Positions 24,446 to 34,369 are shown, numbered from the stretch's first letter. The stretch is DNA of 64,000 nt from Betaproteobacteria bacterium RIFCSPLOWO2_12_FULL_68_20 (GCA_001770655.1 MERQ01000045.1:1-64000); one strand, 5' to 3'. Numbers and translations: made by a program. Notes: generated by a model not told the origin, from the letters alone.

Positions 24446-27153
24446 TCCCGGTAGAGCTTCACGCGCGCGAGGTCGGAGCCGCTGCCGGTCGAGTCGGTGA
24501 GCGAGAGCGCGAGCGAGGTGAGCGTGTTGAGGCTGGGGACCTTCAGGTCCTTCGCATAGGGAGTCTTCCAGTGGTCGAACTGGCCGATCATCAGCACGGT
24601 GTCGGGCCGGATGCCCTCGCGCAGCACCGCGCGGCCGCGCGTGACCCCGGCGACCGACTCGATCGCCACCGCGTCGCCCTCGGCGATGCCGAGCGAGCGG
24701 GCGGTGGCGCGGTTGATGATCACCCCGCGATGCCCGGCGATGTTCGCCGCCACCTCGCTGATGAGCGGCAGCCCCACGTTCGCGCCCCAGGAGTACTGCA
24801 TGCTGCGCGCGGTGAGCGCCCACAACGGGTACTCGGCGGGATCGCGGCCGACCTCGCGCGCGTAATTGATCCAGATGTCGGGAAACCGCTCGTAGCTCGG
24901 CAGGAACTCGTATTCCTTGAGCTGCGTATCCCACCATTCGATTCCGGTCTCGTGCAGCCGATGGGCGAGCTCGCGCCCGTGGCGCACGATGCGCTCCTGG
25001 TACGGCAGCTCGTAGCGAAGGTTCTGGCGCGTCATCGCGGGATGCAGGTACCAGTCGAGCTGGGGAAACGGCGCGAGCATGTAGCCGTGCTCCTTGAACC
25101 AGTCGATGCCGTGGACCTCTTTTCCGTCCGAAAGATCGTGGCTCGCGGCCCTGGCGACCGCGTCCCAGATCTCCTCGAGCGCGTGCGGCTTCGCCGGATC
25201 GAGCGCGTAGTCGAAGCCCTTGCCGCGCAGGCCCATGCCGGCGGCGCCGCGGTTGATCGCCTCGTTGTACTCCTGGAGGATTCCCGTGCGGCGCGCGAGC
25301 TCGGTCGAGATGTCGGTCATGTCCACGCAGTCGAGCGTTTTCGCGGCGGCCGGCTGCCGGATCGCCCAGCCCTCGTGCTTCCAGAACTGCTCGGTGAACT
25401 TGGTGCTGCCGATGCGGATGAGCTGCAGGCTCTCGAGATCGGTCGCCTCCGGCAGCAGCACGTCGGCGAAGTGGTTGGTCTCGTCCTCGGTGTAGGCGAA
25501 GGCGACGATGAACGGGAACTCGGCGAGCCGCTCGGCGACCTCGGGCGCGTTCCACGACGAGATCGCCGGATTGGTGCGGTAGCAGAACCAGACTTCGGGC
25601 GTGGTCTGCTTGGGCCAGTGGTCGGGCTGCTGCTTCTGGAACAGCCACGGCAGGTGCGCCGGCCCGAGCGCCGGCGACCACGGCGAGTTCGACACCAGCG
25701 GCACGAGCGTGCGGAAGGCGTTGCGGATGTGCGGCTTCGACTCCCAGGCCTCGCGCGAGGTGGGATTGAAGTCGTAGCGCATGAAGCCGTCGGGCCCGGG
25801 CAGGCACGAGCCGGTGCGGCTCGCCGCGGGGCGCACCAGCTTTACCGCGGTGCCGAGCGTGCCGCCGGGAACTTCCAGCGCGCCGACGAGCACCGCGAGC
25901 ACGGTGCGCGCCCAGCACGCGTGATAGCCGCCCCAGCCGTTGTTGACGGTCTTTCCGAGCATCACCGCGACCGGACGGAACGGCAGCCTCATGCCCTCGA
26001 TCTCGATCGTCTGGCCGACGCAGGCGTGCGCCAGGTACTCGTCGGCGATGCGCCGGATCGTGGCGGCGGGAACGTCGCACTCGCGCTCGGCCCATTCCGG
26101 CGCGTACGGCGCGACGTGATCGAGCAGCTTCTGGAACGCGGGCTGCGCCTGCGCCGCGTTGTGGCGGATGATCTCGCCGTCGGGCCCGAGCTCGACTCCC
26201 GCCACCTGGAAAGTTCCCGTCAGCGCCGGGTCCCCGACGTTCGCGTCGAACGGCTTCGCCGCGCCGTCCGCGGAATCCCACAGCAGCGGCCGCTTCGATT
26301 CAGGATCGCGCAGGAACCATCCGTTCGGCCCGACCAGATAGGGCGAATTGGTGCGCTGCTTGAGGAACGGCACGTCGCACACCTCGGTCCAGTTGCGCTC
26401 GCAAAGGATGCGGTGGACGAGCGCGAACAGGAACGCCGCGTCGGTCTTCGGCTTGATCGGCACCCACTCGGCCGACATCGCGCCGGTAATGGAGAGGTGC
26501 GGCTCGACCTGCACGCGCTTCGCGCCGCGCACGCGCGCGTCGGCCTCGCGCCACACGCCGACCACGCCGCCGGAAGCCTCGACGTTGTTGCCGCAGTTGA
26601 TGATGTAGTTCACGTACGGCGTGTCGGGCGAGACGATGAACGCGCGGTGCCACAGCTCGCCGTAGAGGTGCTCCGAGTGGTAGCACTTCACCCCCTGGCC
26701 GGCGCCGTAGCCCTGGTCGACCGGGCCCCACGCCGCCATGAACGCCGGGAAGGTGCCCATGTACTGCACCGGCGTACCGCCGCCCCCCGTCGTCACCGCG
26801 AGGCGCGGAAATCCGGACTCGTCCCGCAACCCCCGCTCGCGAATACCGCGCAATCTGGCCGCGACGATCTCAAGGGCCTCGTCCCAGGAGATCGGCGCAA
26901 AGCCCGGGTTCTCGCCCCGCCCCTTCTTCGGGTTGGTGCGCTTCATCGGCTGACGGATGCGGCTCGGGTTGTAGGTCTTCTGCACCAGGCCGTAGGCCTT
27001 CACGCACACCCGCCCGCCGCCGGGATGCTCGCCGCGGATGTCGTAGTTCGACTCGACGCGCAGCGCGATGCCGTCCTCGACCTCGACTTTCATCAGGTCC
27101 GGGCCCGAGACGCACTGATAGCAAAACACCGGGATCTTGCGCTTCTCGCCCAT
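24442..27153 (-). CDS. Molybdopterin oxidoreductase catalytic subunit with atypical FeS motif
   Basis: This 903-residue protein is of the DMSO reductase superfamily. The N-terminal cluster motif is C11-x2-C14 then P18/D19 then C50: the third cysteine is missing and an Asp sits near its place. C157, in VKCYHSEHLYG, is the best candidate for the molybdenum ligand. There is no twin-arginine signal. The segment RTNPKKGRGENPGF is shared with the first molybdenum enzyme of this window, but the two proteins are clearly different overall. The partner is the fused FeS-membrane protein encoded downstream. I do not recognise a characterised substrate. Anaerobic hydroxylation or oxidation of an organic compound is possible given the beta-oxidation genes next door, but unproven. 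Confidence 0.87.
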   Translation of the reverse strand: MGEKRKIPVFCYQCVSGPDLMKVEVEDGIALRVESNYDIRGEHPGGGRVCVKAYGLVQKTYNPSRIRQPMKRTNPKKGRGENPGFAPISWDEALEIVAARLRGIRERGLRDESGFPRLAVTTGGGGTPVQYMGTFPAFMAAWGPVDQGYGAGQGVKCYHSEHLYGELWHRAFIVSPDTPYVNYIINCGNNVEASGGVVGVWREADARVRGAKRVQVEPHLSITGAMSAEWVPIKPKTDAAFLFALVHRILCERNWTEVCDVPFLKQRTNSPYLVGPNGWFLRDPESKRPLLWDSADGAAKPFDANVGDPALTGTFQVAGVELGPDGEIIRHNAAQAQPAFQKLLDHVAPYAPEWAERECDVPAATIRRIADEYLAHACVGQTIEIEGMRLPFRPVAVMLGKTVNNGWGGYHACWARTVLAVLVGALEVPGGTLGTAVKLVRPAASRTGSCLPGPDGFMRYDFNPTSREAWESKPHIRNAFRTLVPLVSNSPWSPALGPAHLPWLFQKQQPDHWPKQTTPEVWFCYRTNPAISSWNAPEVAERLAEFPFIVAFAYTEDETNHFADVLLPEATDLESLQLIRIGSTKFTEQFWKHEGWAIRQPAAAKTLDCVDMTDISTELARRTGILQEYNEAINRGAAGMGLRGKGFDYALDPAKPHALEEIWDAVARAASHDLSDGKEVHGIDWFKEHGYMLAPFPQLDWYLHPAMTRQNLRYELPYQERIVRHGRELAHRLHETGIEWWDTQLKEYEFLPSYERFPDIWINYAREVGRDPAEYPLWALTARSMQYSWGANVGLPLISEVAANIAGHRGVIINRATARSLGIAEGDAVAIESVAGVTRGRAVLREGIRPDTVLMIGQFDHWKTPYAKDLKVPSLNTLTSLALSLTDSTGSGSDLARVKLYRE

Positions 27154-27221
27154 GAACCGATGATAAACGAGCGCCGCCTTTGCCAGTACAATCGTCTCCC
27201 CCCTTTCTTGACCTCCCGCAA

Positions 27222-29309
27222 ATGAACGACGCGGCAGCGTATTCCGTGGCCGACGGCATCGCCGTCATCGCCATGAACAATCCCCCCGTGAACGGCCTGG
27301 GCAATGCGCTGCGCGCGGGCATCATGGACAACCTGAAGAAGGCGCAGGCCGACGCCGCGGTGAAAGCGGTCGTGATCATCGGATCGGCCAAGGCGTTCTC
27401 GGGCGGGGCCGACATCCGGGAGTTCGGCAAGCCCATGAGCCCGCCCATGCTCTGGGACGTGAACGACCAGCAGGACGCGATGACCAAGCCCCTGGTGGCC
27501 GCGATCGGCGGCTTCGCCCTGGGCGGCGGCCTGGAGCTCGCGCTCGCATGCAGCTATCGCATCGCGGCGCCGAAATCGCAGATCGGGTTTCCGGAGGTGA
27601 AGCTCGGCATCCTGCCCGGCTCGGGCGGCACGCAGCGGCTGCCGCGGCTCATCTCCGCCGCCGAGGCGCTCAAGATGATGATCACCGGCGAGCCGGTGCC
27701 GGCCGAGCGGGCGAAGGAGCTCGGCATCGTGGACGAGATCGTCACGGGCGAGCTGCTGCAGGCGGGAATCGCGTACGCCAAGCGTCTCGTCGCCCAGGGC
27801 GCAGGTCCCCGGCGCGTGCGCGACATGCCCCCGAAGGCGGATGGCGATCCGGCGAAACTGTTTCAGGCACCCCCGCCGGGAATCGCGGGAAGCGCGAAAG
27901 GCAATCCCGCGCCCGCGGAGATCCTGAAATGCGTGGAGGCGGCGGTGACCCTGCCCTTCGACGAGGGCCGCAAGGTCGAGCGCGCGGCCTCGGTCTATCT
28001 CATGGGGACGACCGAGTCGAAGGCGCTGCGGCACGTGTTCTTCGCCGAGCGCCAGACCTCGAAGATCCCCGACGTGCCCGAGGACACGCCGCTGCGCGAG
28101 CTGAAGAAGGCCGCCATCGTCGGCGCCGGCACCATGGGCGGCGGGATCGCGATGAGCTTCGCCAACGCCGGAATCCCGGTGACGATCCTCGACGTCTCGC
28201 AGGAAGCGCTCGAGCGCGGCATGAAGCGCATCCGCGACAACTACACGGTGACGGTGCAGCGCGGGCGGCTCAAGCAGGAGGACATGGACAAGCGTATGAA
28301 GCTGATCTCGCCGAGGGCGGACCTCGCCGCCGTCAAGTCCGCGGACATCGTCATCGAGGCGGTGTTCGAGCAGATGGACGTGAAGCAGGACATGTTCAGG
28401 AAGCTCGACGCGATCGCCAGGCCCGGGGCGATCCTCGCCACCAACACCTCGACGCTCGACGTCAACCAGATCGCGGCCGTCACCAAGCGCCCGCAGGACG
28501 TGCTCGGGCTGCATTTCTTCTCGCCGGCCAACGTGATGCGCCTGCTCGAAGTGGTGCGCGGAAAGCAGACCGCCAAGGACGTTCTCGCCACCTCGATGAA
28601 GCTCGGCAAGACGCTGAAAAAGGTAGCGGTGGTGGCCGGCGTGTGCGACGGCTTCATCGGCAACCGCATGCTGGAGAAGTACCAGCAGCAGGCGATGTTC
28701 CTGCTCGACGAAGGCGCGAGCCCGCAGCAGGTGGACGGCGCGCTGCAGAGCTGGGGCATGGCGATGGGGCTGTTCGCCGTCGGCGACATGGCGGGCAACG
28801 ACATCGGCTGGGCGGTGAGAAAGCGCCGCCGCGTCGAGCGGCCCGATTTCGTCTATTCGGCGGTCGGCGACCGCCTGTGCGAGAAAGGCCGCTTCGGGCA
28901 GAAGACCGGCAAGGGCTGGTACCGCTACGAGCCGGGCAACCGCAAGCCGATCCCCGATCCCGAGGTCGAGCAGCTGATCGCCGCTTACCGCAAGGAGCTC
29001 GGGCTGAAGCCGCGCAGCATCGCCGATGAAGAGATCGTGGAGCGCTGCATTTACGCGCTCGCGAACGAAGGCGCGAAGCTGCTCGAGGAAGGCATCGCGC
29101 TGCGCGCCTCCGACATCGACGCCGTGTACCTCGCCGGCTACGGCTTCCCGGCGTGGCGCGGCGGGCCGATGTTCTACGCCGACACGGTGGGCCTCGACAA
29201 GGTGCTCGCGGCCATCGAGCGCTTTCAGAAAGGCTACCAGGGCGGCGTGTGGAAGCCGGCGCCGCTGCTGGTCAGGCTCGCCAGGCAAGGCGGGAAATTC
29301 AACGGATAG
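27222..29309 (+). CDS. Bifunctional enoyl-CoA hydratase/3-hydroxyacyl-CoA dehydrogenase (FadB/FadJ-like)
   Basis: This 695-residue beta-oxidation enzyme has an N-terminal crotonase domain (residues 1-190) with oxyanion-hole segment [11 protein letters not shown] and catalytic Glu residues E105 and E125. A Rossmann NAD+-binding motif follows at 298-310 ([12 protein letters not shown]), with the dehydrogenase segment [11 protein letters not shown] containing the catalytic His. Two C-terminal helical domains complete it. The ATG at 27222 gives the normal N-terminus; an upstream GTG- or TTG-type frame from 27180 is unsupported. A -10-like TACAAT lies at 27187-27192. The thiolase follows 8 bp downstream, forming a fadBA-like pair. 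Confidence 0.94.
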   Translation: MNDAAAYSVADGIAVIAMNNPPVNGLGNALRAGIMDNLKKAQADAAVKAVVIIGSAKAFSGGADIREFGKPMSPPMLWDVNDQQDAMTKPLVAAIGGFALGGGLELALACSYRIAAPKSQIGFPEVKLGILPGSGGTQRLPRLISAAEALKMMITGEPVPAERAKELGIVDEIVTGELLQAGIAYAKRLVAQGAGPRRVRDMPPKADGDPAKLFQAPPPGIAGSAKGNPAPAEILKCVEAAVTLPFDEGRKVERAASVYLMGTTESKALRHVFFAERQTSKIPDVPEDTPLRELKKAAIVGAGTMGGGIAMSFANAGIPVTILDVSQEALERGMKRIRDNYTVTVQRGRLKQEDMDKRMKLISPRADLAAVKSADIVIEAVFEQMDVKQDMFRKLDAIARPGAILATNTSTLDVNQIAAVTKRPQDVLGLHFFSPANVMRLLEVVRGKQTAKDVLATSMKLGKTLKKVAVVAGVCDGFIGNRMLEKYQQQAMFLLDEGASPQQVDGALQSWGMAMGLFAVGDMAGNDIGWAVRKRRRVERPDFVYSAVGDRLCEKGRFGQKTGKGWYRYEPGNRKPIPDPEVEQLIAAYRKELGLKPRSIADEEIVERCIYALANEGAKLLEEGIALRASDIDAVYLAGYGFPAWRGGPMFYADTVGLDKVLAAIERFQKGYQGGVWKPAPLLVRLARQGGKFNG

Positions 29310-29317
29310 GAGGCGCC

Positions 29318-30496
29318 ATGACCGAAGCCGTCATCGTTTCCACCGCGCGCACGCCGCTCTGCAAGAGCTGGCGCGGCGCACTCAACATGACCCACGGCGC
29401 GAAAATGGGCGGGCACGTGGTGCACGCCGCGCTCGAGCGTGCGCAGCTCGATCCGCGGGAGATCGAGGACGTGATCATGGGCTGCGCCAATCCCGAGGGC
29501 GCGACCGGGCAGAACATCGCGCGCCAGATCGCCTTCCGCGCCGGCTGCCCGAGCAGCGTTCCCGGCATGACGGTGAACCGCTTCTGCTCCTCGGGCCTGC
29601 AGACCATCGCCATCGCCAGCCAGCGGATCCTCGCCGGCGAAGGCGAGATCTACGCCGCGGGCGGGGTCGAGTCGATCTCCATGGTGCAGAACGAGATGAA
29701 CAAGCACCACCTGCAGGACGAGTGGCTGCACCGCCACAAGCCGGAGATCTACTGGCCGATGCTGCAGACCGCCGAATACGTGGCGAAGAAATACGACATC
29801 CCGCGCGAGGCGCAGGACCGCTTCGGCGTGCAGAGCCAGAGCCGCGCCGCACAGGCGAGAAAGGAAGGCAGGTTCAAGGACGAGATCGCGCCGATCACGA
29901 CCAAGATGAAGGTGGTCGACAAGAACACCGGCGCCGAGACGCTGAAGGAGGTCACCGCGTCGGAAGACGAGGGAATCCGCCCGGACACCACCTTCGAGGG
30001 CGTGTCGCAGATCAAGCCGGCGATCGAGGGCGGCGTGATCGCCGCCGGCAACGCCAGCCAGTTCTCGGACGGCGCCTCGGCCTGCGTGGTGATGAGCGAC
30101 CGGCAGGCGGCGAAGCGCGGCCTCAAGCCGATGGGCGTGTTCCGGGGATTCGCCGTCGCCGGCTGCGAGCCGAACGAGATGGGGATCGGCCCGGTGTTCG
30201 CGGTGCCGAAGCTGCTCGAGAAGACCGGCAAGAAGATCTCCGACATCGATCTGTGGGAGCTGAACGAGGCCTTCGCCGTGCAGGTGATCTATTGCCGCGA
30301 CCGGCTCGGCATCCCCAACGGGCGGCTGAACGTGGACGGCGGCGCGATCGCGGTCGGCCACCCCTACGGCATGAGCGGAGCGCGGCTCGCCGGGCACGCG
30401 CTCATCGAAGGCAGGCGGCGCGGGGCGAAGTACGTCGTGGTCACGATGTGCATCGGCGGTGGCATGGGCGCCGCGGGGCTGTTCGAAGTCGTCTAG
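29318..30496 (+). CDS. Acetyl-CoA acyltransferase (thiolase, FadA-like)
   Basis: This 392-residue thiolase carries out the last step of beta-oxidation. Catalytic residues are visible: C90 in [11 protein letters not shown]348 in [10 protein letters not shown] and C378 in [20 protein letters not shown] precedes the ATG at 29318, a strong ribosome site. It forms an operon with the preceding multifunctional enzyme. A hairpin follows the stop codon at 30501-30524. Confidence 0.95.
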   Translation: MTEAVIVSTARTPLCKSWRGALNMTHGAKMGGHVVHAALERAQLDPREIEDVIMGCANPEGATGQNIARQIAFRAGCPSSVPGMTVNRFCSSGLQTIAIASQRILAGEGEIYAAGGVESISMVQNEMNKHHLQDEWLHRHKPEIYWPMLQTAEYVAKKYDIPREAQDRFGVQSQSRAAQARKEGRFKDEIAPITTKMKVVDKNTGAETLKEVTASEDEGIRPDTTFEGVSQIKPAIEGGVIAAGNASQFSDGASACVVMSDRQAAKRGLKPMGVFRGFAVAGCEPNEMGIGPVFAVPKLLEKTGKKISDIDLWELNEAFAVQVIYCRDRLGIPNGRLNVDGGAIAVGHPYGMSGARLAGHALIEGRRRGAKYVVVTMCIGGGMGAAGLFEVV

Positions 30497-30500
30497 GTCC

Positions 30501-30524
30501 TGCGCCGAGCGAATCTTTCGGCGC
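30501..30524. terminator. Hairpin between convergent genes (possible bidirectional terminator)
   Basis: TGCGCCGA at 30501-30508 and TCGGCGCA at 30518-30524/25 form a perfect 8-bp stem with a 9-base loop. It lies exactly in the 31-bp gap between the thiolase stop (30496) and the convergent response-regulator stop (30528). There is no long T-tract on either strand, so intrinsic termination would be weak; it could also block 3' decay. Confidence 0.5.
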
Positions 30525-30527
30525 AAT

Positions 30528-31655
30528 TCAGCCGCGCACCGAAACGAGCCTGAACGCCGGCACCGGCTGGTGAAAGCCGCGCAGGCTGAGCGGGCCCACG
30601 TGCTCGGTCTCGGCGAGCTGGGCGACGTCCCGCTCGGTCTGCGCATCGAGCAGGATCTCGCCGGCGCGCGCCTCGCCGCACAGCCGCGCGGCGAGATTCG
30701 GCACGTTGCCGATCGCGGCGTATTCCCAGCGCTGCTCGAATCCGATCACGCCGAGCGTGGCGTCGCCCTGCGCGATGCCGATGCCGAGGCCGACCTGCTG
30801 ACCGAGCTTCTGCCACGCCCGCGAGATCGGCAGGAACGCCTGCTGCAGCGCCAGCGCCATGCGCACTGCGCGCTCGGCGGGCCGCTCGACCGGGTACGGA
30901 TCGTTGAAGAAGATCATGATGCCGTCGCCGGCGAAATGCTCCAGGGTGCCGCCGAACTCGTCCACCGAGCGCCCGAGCGTCGCGTGGTAGGCGCGCAGCA
31001 GCTCCAGCACCTCCTCCGGGTCGGCGCGGTCGGTGAACGCGGTGAAGCCGCGCAGGTCGAGGAACACCGCGGTGATCTCGCGGCGGTGCGGCTCGAGGAT
31101 CTTCTCGCCGCCGGCGACGATCGCCTCCGCGACCTGGCGCGGAAAGAAGCGCTTGAGGCGCCCCAGGCGCTCGATCGCCTGTACCTGCTCGCGCACGCGT
31201 TTCTCCAGCGTCGCGTTCCAGTCGCGCAGTACCTCGGCCTGGCGCATCACCTCGTCCTGCAGCGTCTTCACGCGCAGCAGCCTCTTCACCCGGGCGAACA
31301 GCTCGGGCCAGTTCACCGGCTTGGACAGGAAGTCGTCGGCGCCCGCCTCGATCCCCTTCACGCGCTCCGACTGCGGATCGAGCGAGGTGACGAGCACCAC
31401 CGGCAGCAGCGCGGTGGCGGGGTCCGCTCGCAGCCTCCTGCACAGCTCGTAGCCGTCCATGCCCGGCATCATGATGTCCGAGACGACCAGATCCGGGTGG
31501 CGGCTGTGCACGCGGCTGAGCGCGATCTCGCCGTCGAGCGCCGTGAGCACCTCGTAGCCGAGCGCGCGCAACAGCCCCGCCATCATCTCGGCGTTCGAGC
31601 GCTGGTCATCGACGACCAGGATGCACCCGCCAGTCGTGTCGTCGCCGGGCTTCAT
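30528..31655 (-). CDS. Response regulator with class III nucleotide cyclase domain
   Basis: This 375-residue two-domain protein starts with a receiver domain (residues 10-130) with D60 as the phosphorylation site in VVSDIMMPGMDG and Lys in SKPVNW. A coiled-coil linker (about 135-165) leads to a class III adenylyl/guanylyl cyclase domain. The metal-binding residues D200 (VFLDLRGFT) and D244 (FAGDG) are present, as is the transition-state pair in NLAARL. The purine-specificity positions are unusual: the normal Lys before FxGD is H240, and the later Asp of IGD is Asn (IGN). It lies 1 bp after the alcohol dehydrogenase gene and has no adjacent histidine kinase. Confidence 0.92.
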   Translation of the reverse strand: MKPGDDTTGGCILVVDDQRSNAEMMAGLLRALGYEVLTALDGEIALSRVHSRHPDLVVSDIMMPGMDGYELCRRLRADPATALLPVVLVTSLDPQSERVKGIEAGADDFLSKPVNWPELFARVKRLLRVKTLQDEVMRQAEVLRDWNATLEKRVREQVQAIERLGRLKRFFPRQVAEAIVAGGEKILEPHRREITAVFLDLRGFTAFTDRADPEEVLELLRAYHATLGRSVDEFGGTLEHFAGDGIMIFFNDPYPVERPAERAVRMALALQQAFLPISRAWQKLGQQVGLGIGIAQGDATLGVIGFEQRWEYAAIGNVPNLAARLCGEARAGEILLDAQTERDVAQLAETEHVGPLSLRGFHQPVPAFRLVSVRG

Positions 31656-31656
31656 C

Positions 31657-32763
31657 CTAGAACACGATGACGCCGCGCGCGTTGCGGCCGGACTCCAGGT
31701 CTGCGAACGCCTGCGGCGCCTCTTCGATCGAGTAGCGCTTCGTGATCAGCTCGTCGAGCTTCAACTGGCCGCCGAGGTAAAGGCCCAGCATGCGCGGGAA
31801 GTCGACGCGCGGCACGCACGAGCCGAAGTAGCTGCCGGTGAGCGTCTTTTCCTCGAAGGGGAGCGTCATGGTGCGCACCGAGGTCAAGTCGCCGGGTTTC
31901 GCCACCCCGACCACCACGGCGAGGCCGCCGCGGCGGATCGCGCGGTACGCCGCCGCGGCGAGCTCGCCGCTTCCGACGCACTCGAAGGCATAGTCCGGCC
32001 CGCCGCCCGTCAGCTTCTTGAGCGGCTTGGCGAAGTCTTCGCCCGGCTTCGCAAGGAGCGACTCGGTCGCGCCGAGCTTCGCCGCCATCTCGAGCTTCGC
32101 CTGCACCGAGTCGATCGCGACGATCCTCGCCGCGCCGGCGATGCGCGCGCCCTGCACGACGTTCAGGCCCACTCCGCCGCAACCGATCACCGCCACCGAT
32201 GAGCCCGGCGCCACTTTCGCGGTGTTGAACACCGCGCCGACGCCGGTGGTCACCGCGCAGCCGACGAGCGCCGCGCGATCGAATGGAATTGTCGGGTCGA
32301 TCCTCACTAGGTTGTCCACGTGCAGCGTCGCGTACTCGGCCATCACGCCGCAGCCGGAAAAGACGCTGAGCGGCGCGCCCTTCGAGTCCTTCGTGCGCAG
32401 CGTGCCGTCGGGGAGCGTGGTGAGCGCCTTTCCCTGCTCCAGGCACAGCACCGGCCTTCCCGCCGAGCAGAAGCGGCACTTGCCGCACATGTAGATGAAG
32501 GAGGAGACGACGTGATCGCCGAGCGCAAGATCGGCGACGCCCTGGCCGACCTCGACCACCTCGCCGGCCGCCTCGTGGCCGAGCACGAGCGGCGGCGGCA
32601 TCGGGATCGTGCCGTTGGTCGCCGAGAGGTCGGAGTGGCACACGCCGCAGGCGCCGAGCTTCACGGTGACTTCGCCGCGCAGCGGCGCATCGACCGTGAT
32701 CGCCTCGACGACGACAGGCTTGTTCAGTTCGCGGCAGACGACCGCCCTGGCGAGGCGCGGCAT
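31657..32763 (-). CDS. Zinc-dependent alcohol dehydrogenase (MDR family)
   Basis: This 368-residue medium-chain dehydrogenase has a catalytic zinc site in GACGVCHSD and GHEAAGEV, and four structural-zinc cysteines in CGKCRFCSAGRPVLC. The NAD-binding segment is VIGCGGVGLNVV. It resembles class III-like or aryl alcohol dehydrogenases. A -10-like TATACT (complement of 32789-32794) lies about 25 bp upstream of the ATG. It would oxidise an alcohol to an aldehyde, and interestingly an aldehyde dehydrogenase remnant lies divergently just upstream. Confidence 0.92.
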   Translation of the reverse strand: MPRLARAVVCRELNKPVVVEAITVDAPLRGEVTVKLGACGVCHSDLSATNGTIPMPPPLVLGHEAAGEVVEVGQGVADLALGDHVVSSFIYMCGKCRFCSAGRPVLCLEQGKALTTLPDGTLRTKDSKGAPLSVFSGCGVMAEYATLHVDNLVRIDPTIPFDRAALVGCAVTTGVGAVFNTAKVAPGSSVAVIGCGGVGLNVVQGARIAGAARIVAIDSVQAKLEMAAKLGATESLLAKPGEDFAKPLKKLTGGGPDYAFECVGSGELAAAAYRAIRRGGLAVVVGVAKPGDLTSVRTMTLPFEEKTLTGSYFGSCVPRVDFPRMLGLYLGGQLKLDELITKRYSIEEAPQAFADLESGRNARGVIVF

Positions 32764-32839
32764 CGGTTCCCTTCCCTTTTCCGTCTTCAGTATATATCGG
32801 ACGCTCGGATAAAATGGCGGCCGCGCCGAGGAGAATCGC

Positions 32840-32926
32840 ATGCTGACCCGCGACAAACTTTTCATCGCCGGTAGGTGGACGGCACCATGCGCGAGCGAGA
32901 CCATCGACGTGCACGACAACGGCTGA
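32840..32926 (+). pseudogene. N-terminal remnant of an aldehyde dehydrogenase gene
   Basis: A 28-codon open frame begins at ATG 32840 after the good ribosome site GAGGAGAA. It reads KLFIAGRWTAP followed by ETIDVHDN, matching the typical first residues of NAD(P)-dependent aldehyde dehydrogenases (FIGGxWxxP..ETIDVxNPAT). A TGA then ends the frame where the NPAT motif should be, and the rest of the gene (about 450 codons) is absent because the flavoprotein gene starts at 32950. The remnant keeps its start, ribosome site and a -10-like TAAAAT (32810-32815). It looks like the scar of a deletion that removed an aldehyde dehydrogenase next to the alcohol dehydrogenase. Confidence 0.75.
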
Positions 32927-32949
32927 GCCGCGTGGGATAAACTGCGGCC

Positions 32950-34353
32950 ATGGCTCGGAACGAACCGCGGCCGGCGATCCAGGAGCCGGGCCGCGCCACG
33001 CCGATTCTCGGCGAGTACGAGGTGGTGGTGCTGGGCGGCGGTCCCGCGGGGATCGCCGCGGCGGCGGCTGCCGCCCGCACCGGCCGCTCGACCATCCTGG
33101 TCGAGCGCTACGGGTTCCTGGGCGGCGCGGGCACCGCGGCGGGGCTTTCGACCTTCTGCGGGCTGCACGCCAACGTCCACGGCGAGCACCGACAGGTGGT
33201 GCACGGCATCGCCGACGAGATCCTCGAGCGCCTGCAGAAGATGGACGGCCTGAACGCGCCGCACCTGTCGCTCGCAAACCGGATCACCGCGCAGGCCTAC
33301 GACATCTCCGCCTACAAGATCGCCGCCGACGAGCTGCTCGCCGCCTGCGGCGCGCGGATCCTGTTCCACGCGTTCGGCGCCGGGGCGAGCATGCGCTCGG
33401 AGCGCGAGATCGACGCCCTGCTGGTCGAGACCAAGTCCGGGCGCCGCGCCGTTCGCGGGCGGGTGTTCATCGACTGCTCGGGCGACGGCGATCTCGCCGC
33501 CTGGGCGGGGGCGCCGTTCGAGCTGGGCGACGGCGCGGGCAACATGCTGTATCCGTCGACGATGTTCCGCATCAGCGGCGTCGACCCGGTCAAGGCGGGC
33601 CGCGCCTGGGAAATCATCCCCAGGCTCATGGAAGAGGCCGAGAAGAAGGGCCGCCGCTTCCCGCGCAAGGGCGCGATCGTGCGCCCGCAGAAGAACCCGA
33701 TCGAGTGGCGCGCCAACCTCACCCAGATCAGGAACCCCGACGGCACGGCGGTGAGCGGAATCGACGCCGAGCAGCTCTCCTACGGCGAGATCGAGGGACG
33801 CCGCCAGTGCCGGGACGTGTTCGAGTTCATCAAGAGCGCGACGCCGGGCTTCGAGAACGCGTACATCGTCGAGATCGCTCCCCAGATCGGCATTCGCGAG
33901 ACGCGCCGCGTGGTCGGCGAGTACCTGCTTTCCGAGGCGGACATTCTCGGCTGCGCAAGCTTTGCCGATTCCATCGGCGTCAACGGCTGGCCTGTAGAGG
34001 CGCATGTCGCCGGCAACGTGCTGCTGAAATTCGCGCCGGCGCCGCAATCGCGGGGATTCAATCAGCTTCCCTACCGCATGATCGTTCCGCAGCGGATCGA
34101 GAACCTGTTCGTCGCCGGCCGCTGCGCCTCCATGACCCACGACGGCCAGTCGTCGGCGCGCGTCTCGGGTCCGTGCTTCGCCATGGGGCAGGCGGCGGGC
34201 AGCGCCGCCGATTTGGCGCTCGCGGCGCGCACTGTGCCGAGAAGCCTCGACGTCGCTACCCTTCAGCGCCGGCTGGCCGCGGACGGCGCCTATCTGGGCG
34301 TCGATGCGGACGCGCGCGCGGAAGCGAAGGCGAAGACCTCGGCCACCGCTTAG
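32950..34353 (+). CDS. FAD-dependent oxidoreductase
   Basis: This 467-residue flavoprotein of the FAD_oxidored type (PF12831-like) has an N-terminal dinucleotide-binding motif VVLGGGPAGIAAAAAAA and a second FAD segment (NLFVAGRCASMTHDGQSSARVSG) near the C-terminus. It has IDCSGDGDLAAWAG, typical of this family. Substrates of the family vary and are mostly unknown. It leads an operon with an SDR (16-bp gap) and a PaaI-type thioesterase. The Lys/Ala-rich tail after residue 440 is probably disordered. Confidence 0.85.
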   Translation: MARNEPRPAIQEPGRATPILGEYEVVVLGGGPAGIAAAAAAARTGRSTILVERYGFLGGAGTAAGLSTFCGLHANVHGEHRQVVHGIADEILERLQKMDGLNAPHLSLANRITAQAYDISAYKIAADELLAACGARILFHAFGAGASMRSEREIDALLVETKSGRRAVRGRVFIDCSGDGDLAAWAGAPFELGDGAGNMLYPSTMFRISGVDPVKAGRAWEIIPRLMEEAEKKGRRFPRKGAIVRPQKNPIEWRANLTQIRNPDGTAVSGIDAEQLSYGEIEGRRQCRDVFEFIKSATPGFENAYIVEIAPQIGIRETRRVVGEYLLSEADILGCASFADSIGVNGWPVEAHVAGNVLLKFAPAPQSRGFNQLPYRMIVPQRIENLFVAGRCASMTHDGQSSARVSGPCFAMGQAAGSAADLALAARTVPRSLDVATLQRRLAADGAYLGVDADARAEAKAKTSATA

Positions 34354-34369
34354 CCGCGTTCAGGCCGCG

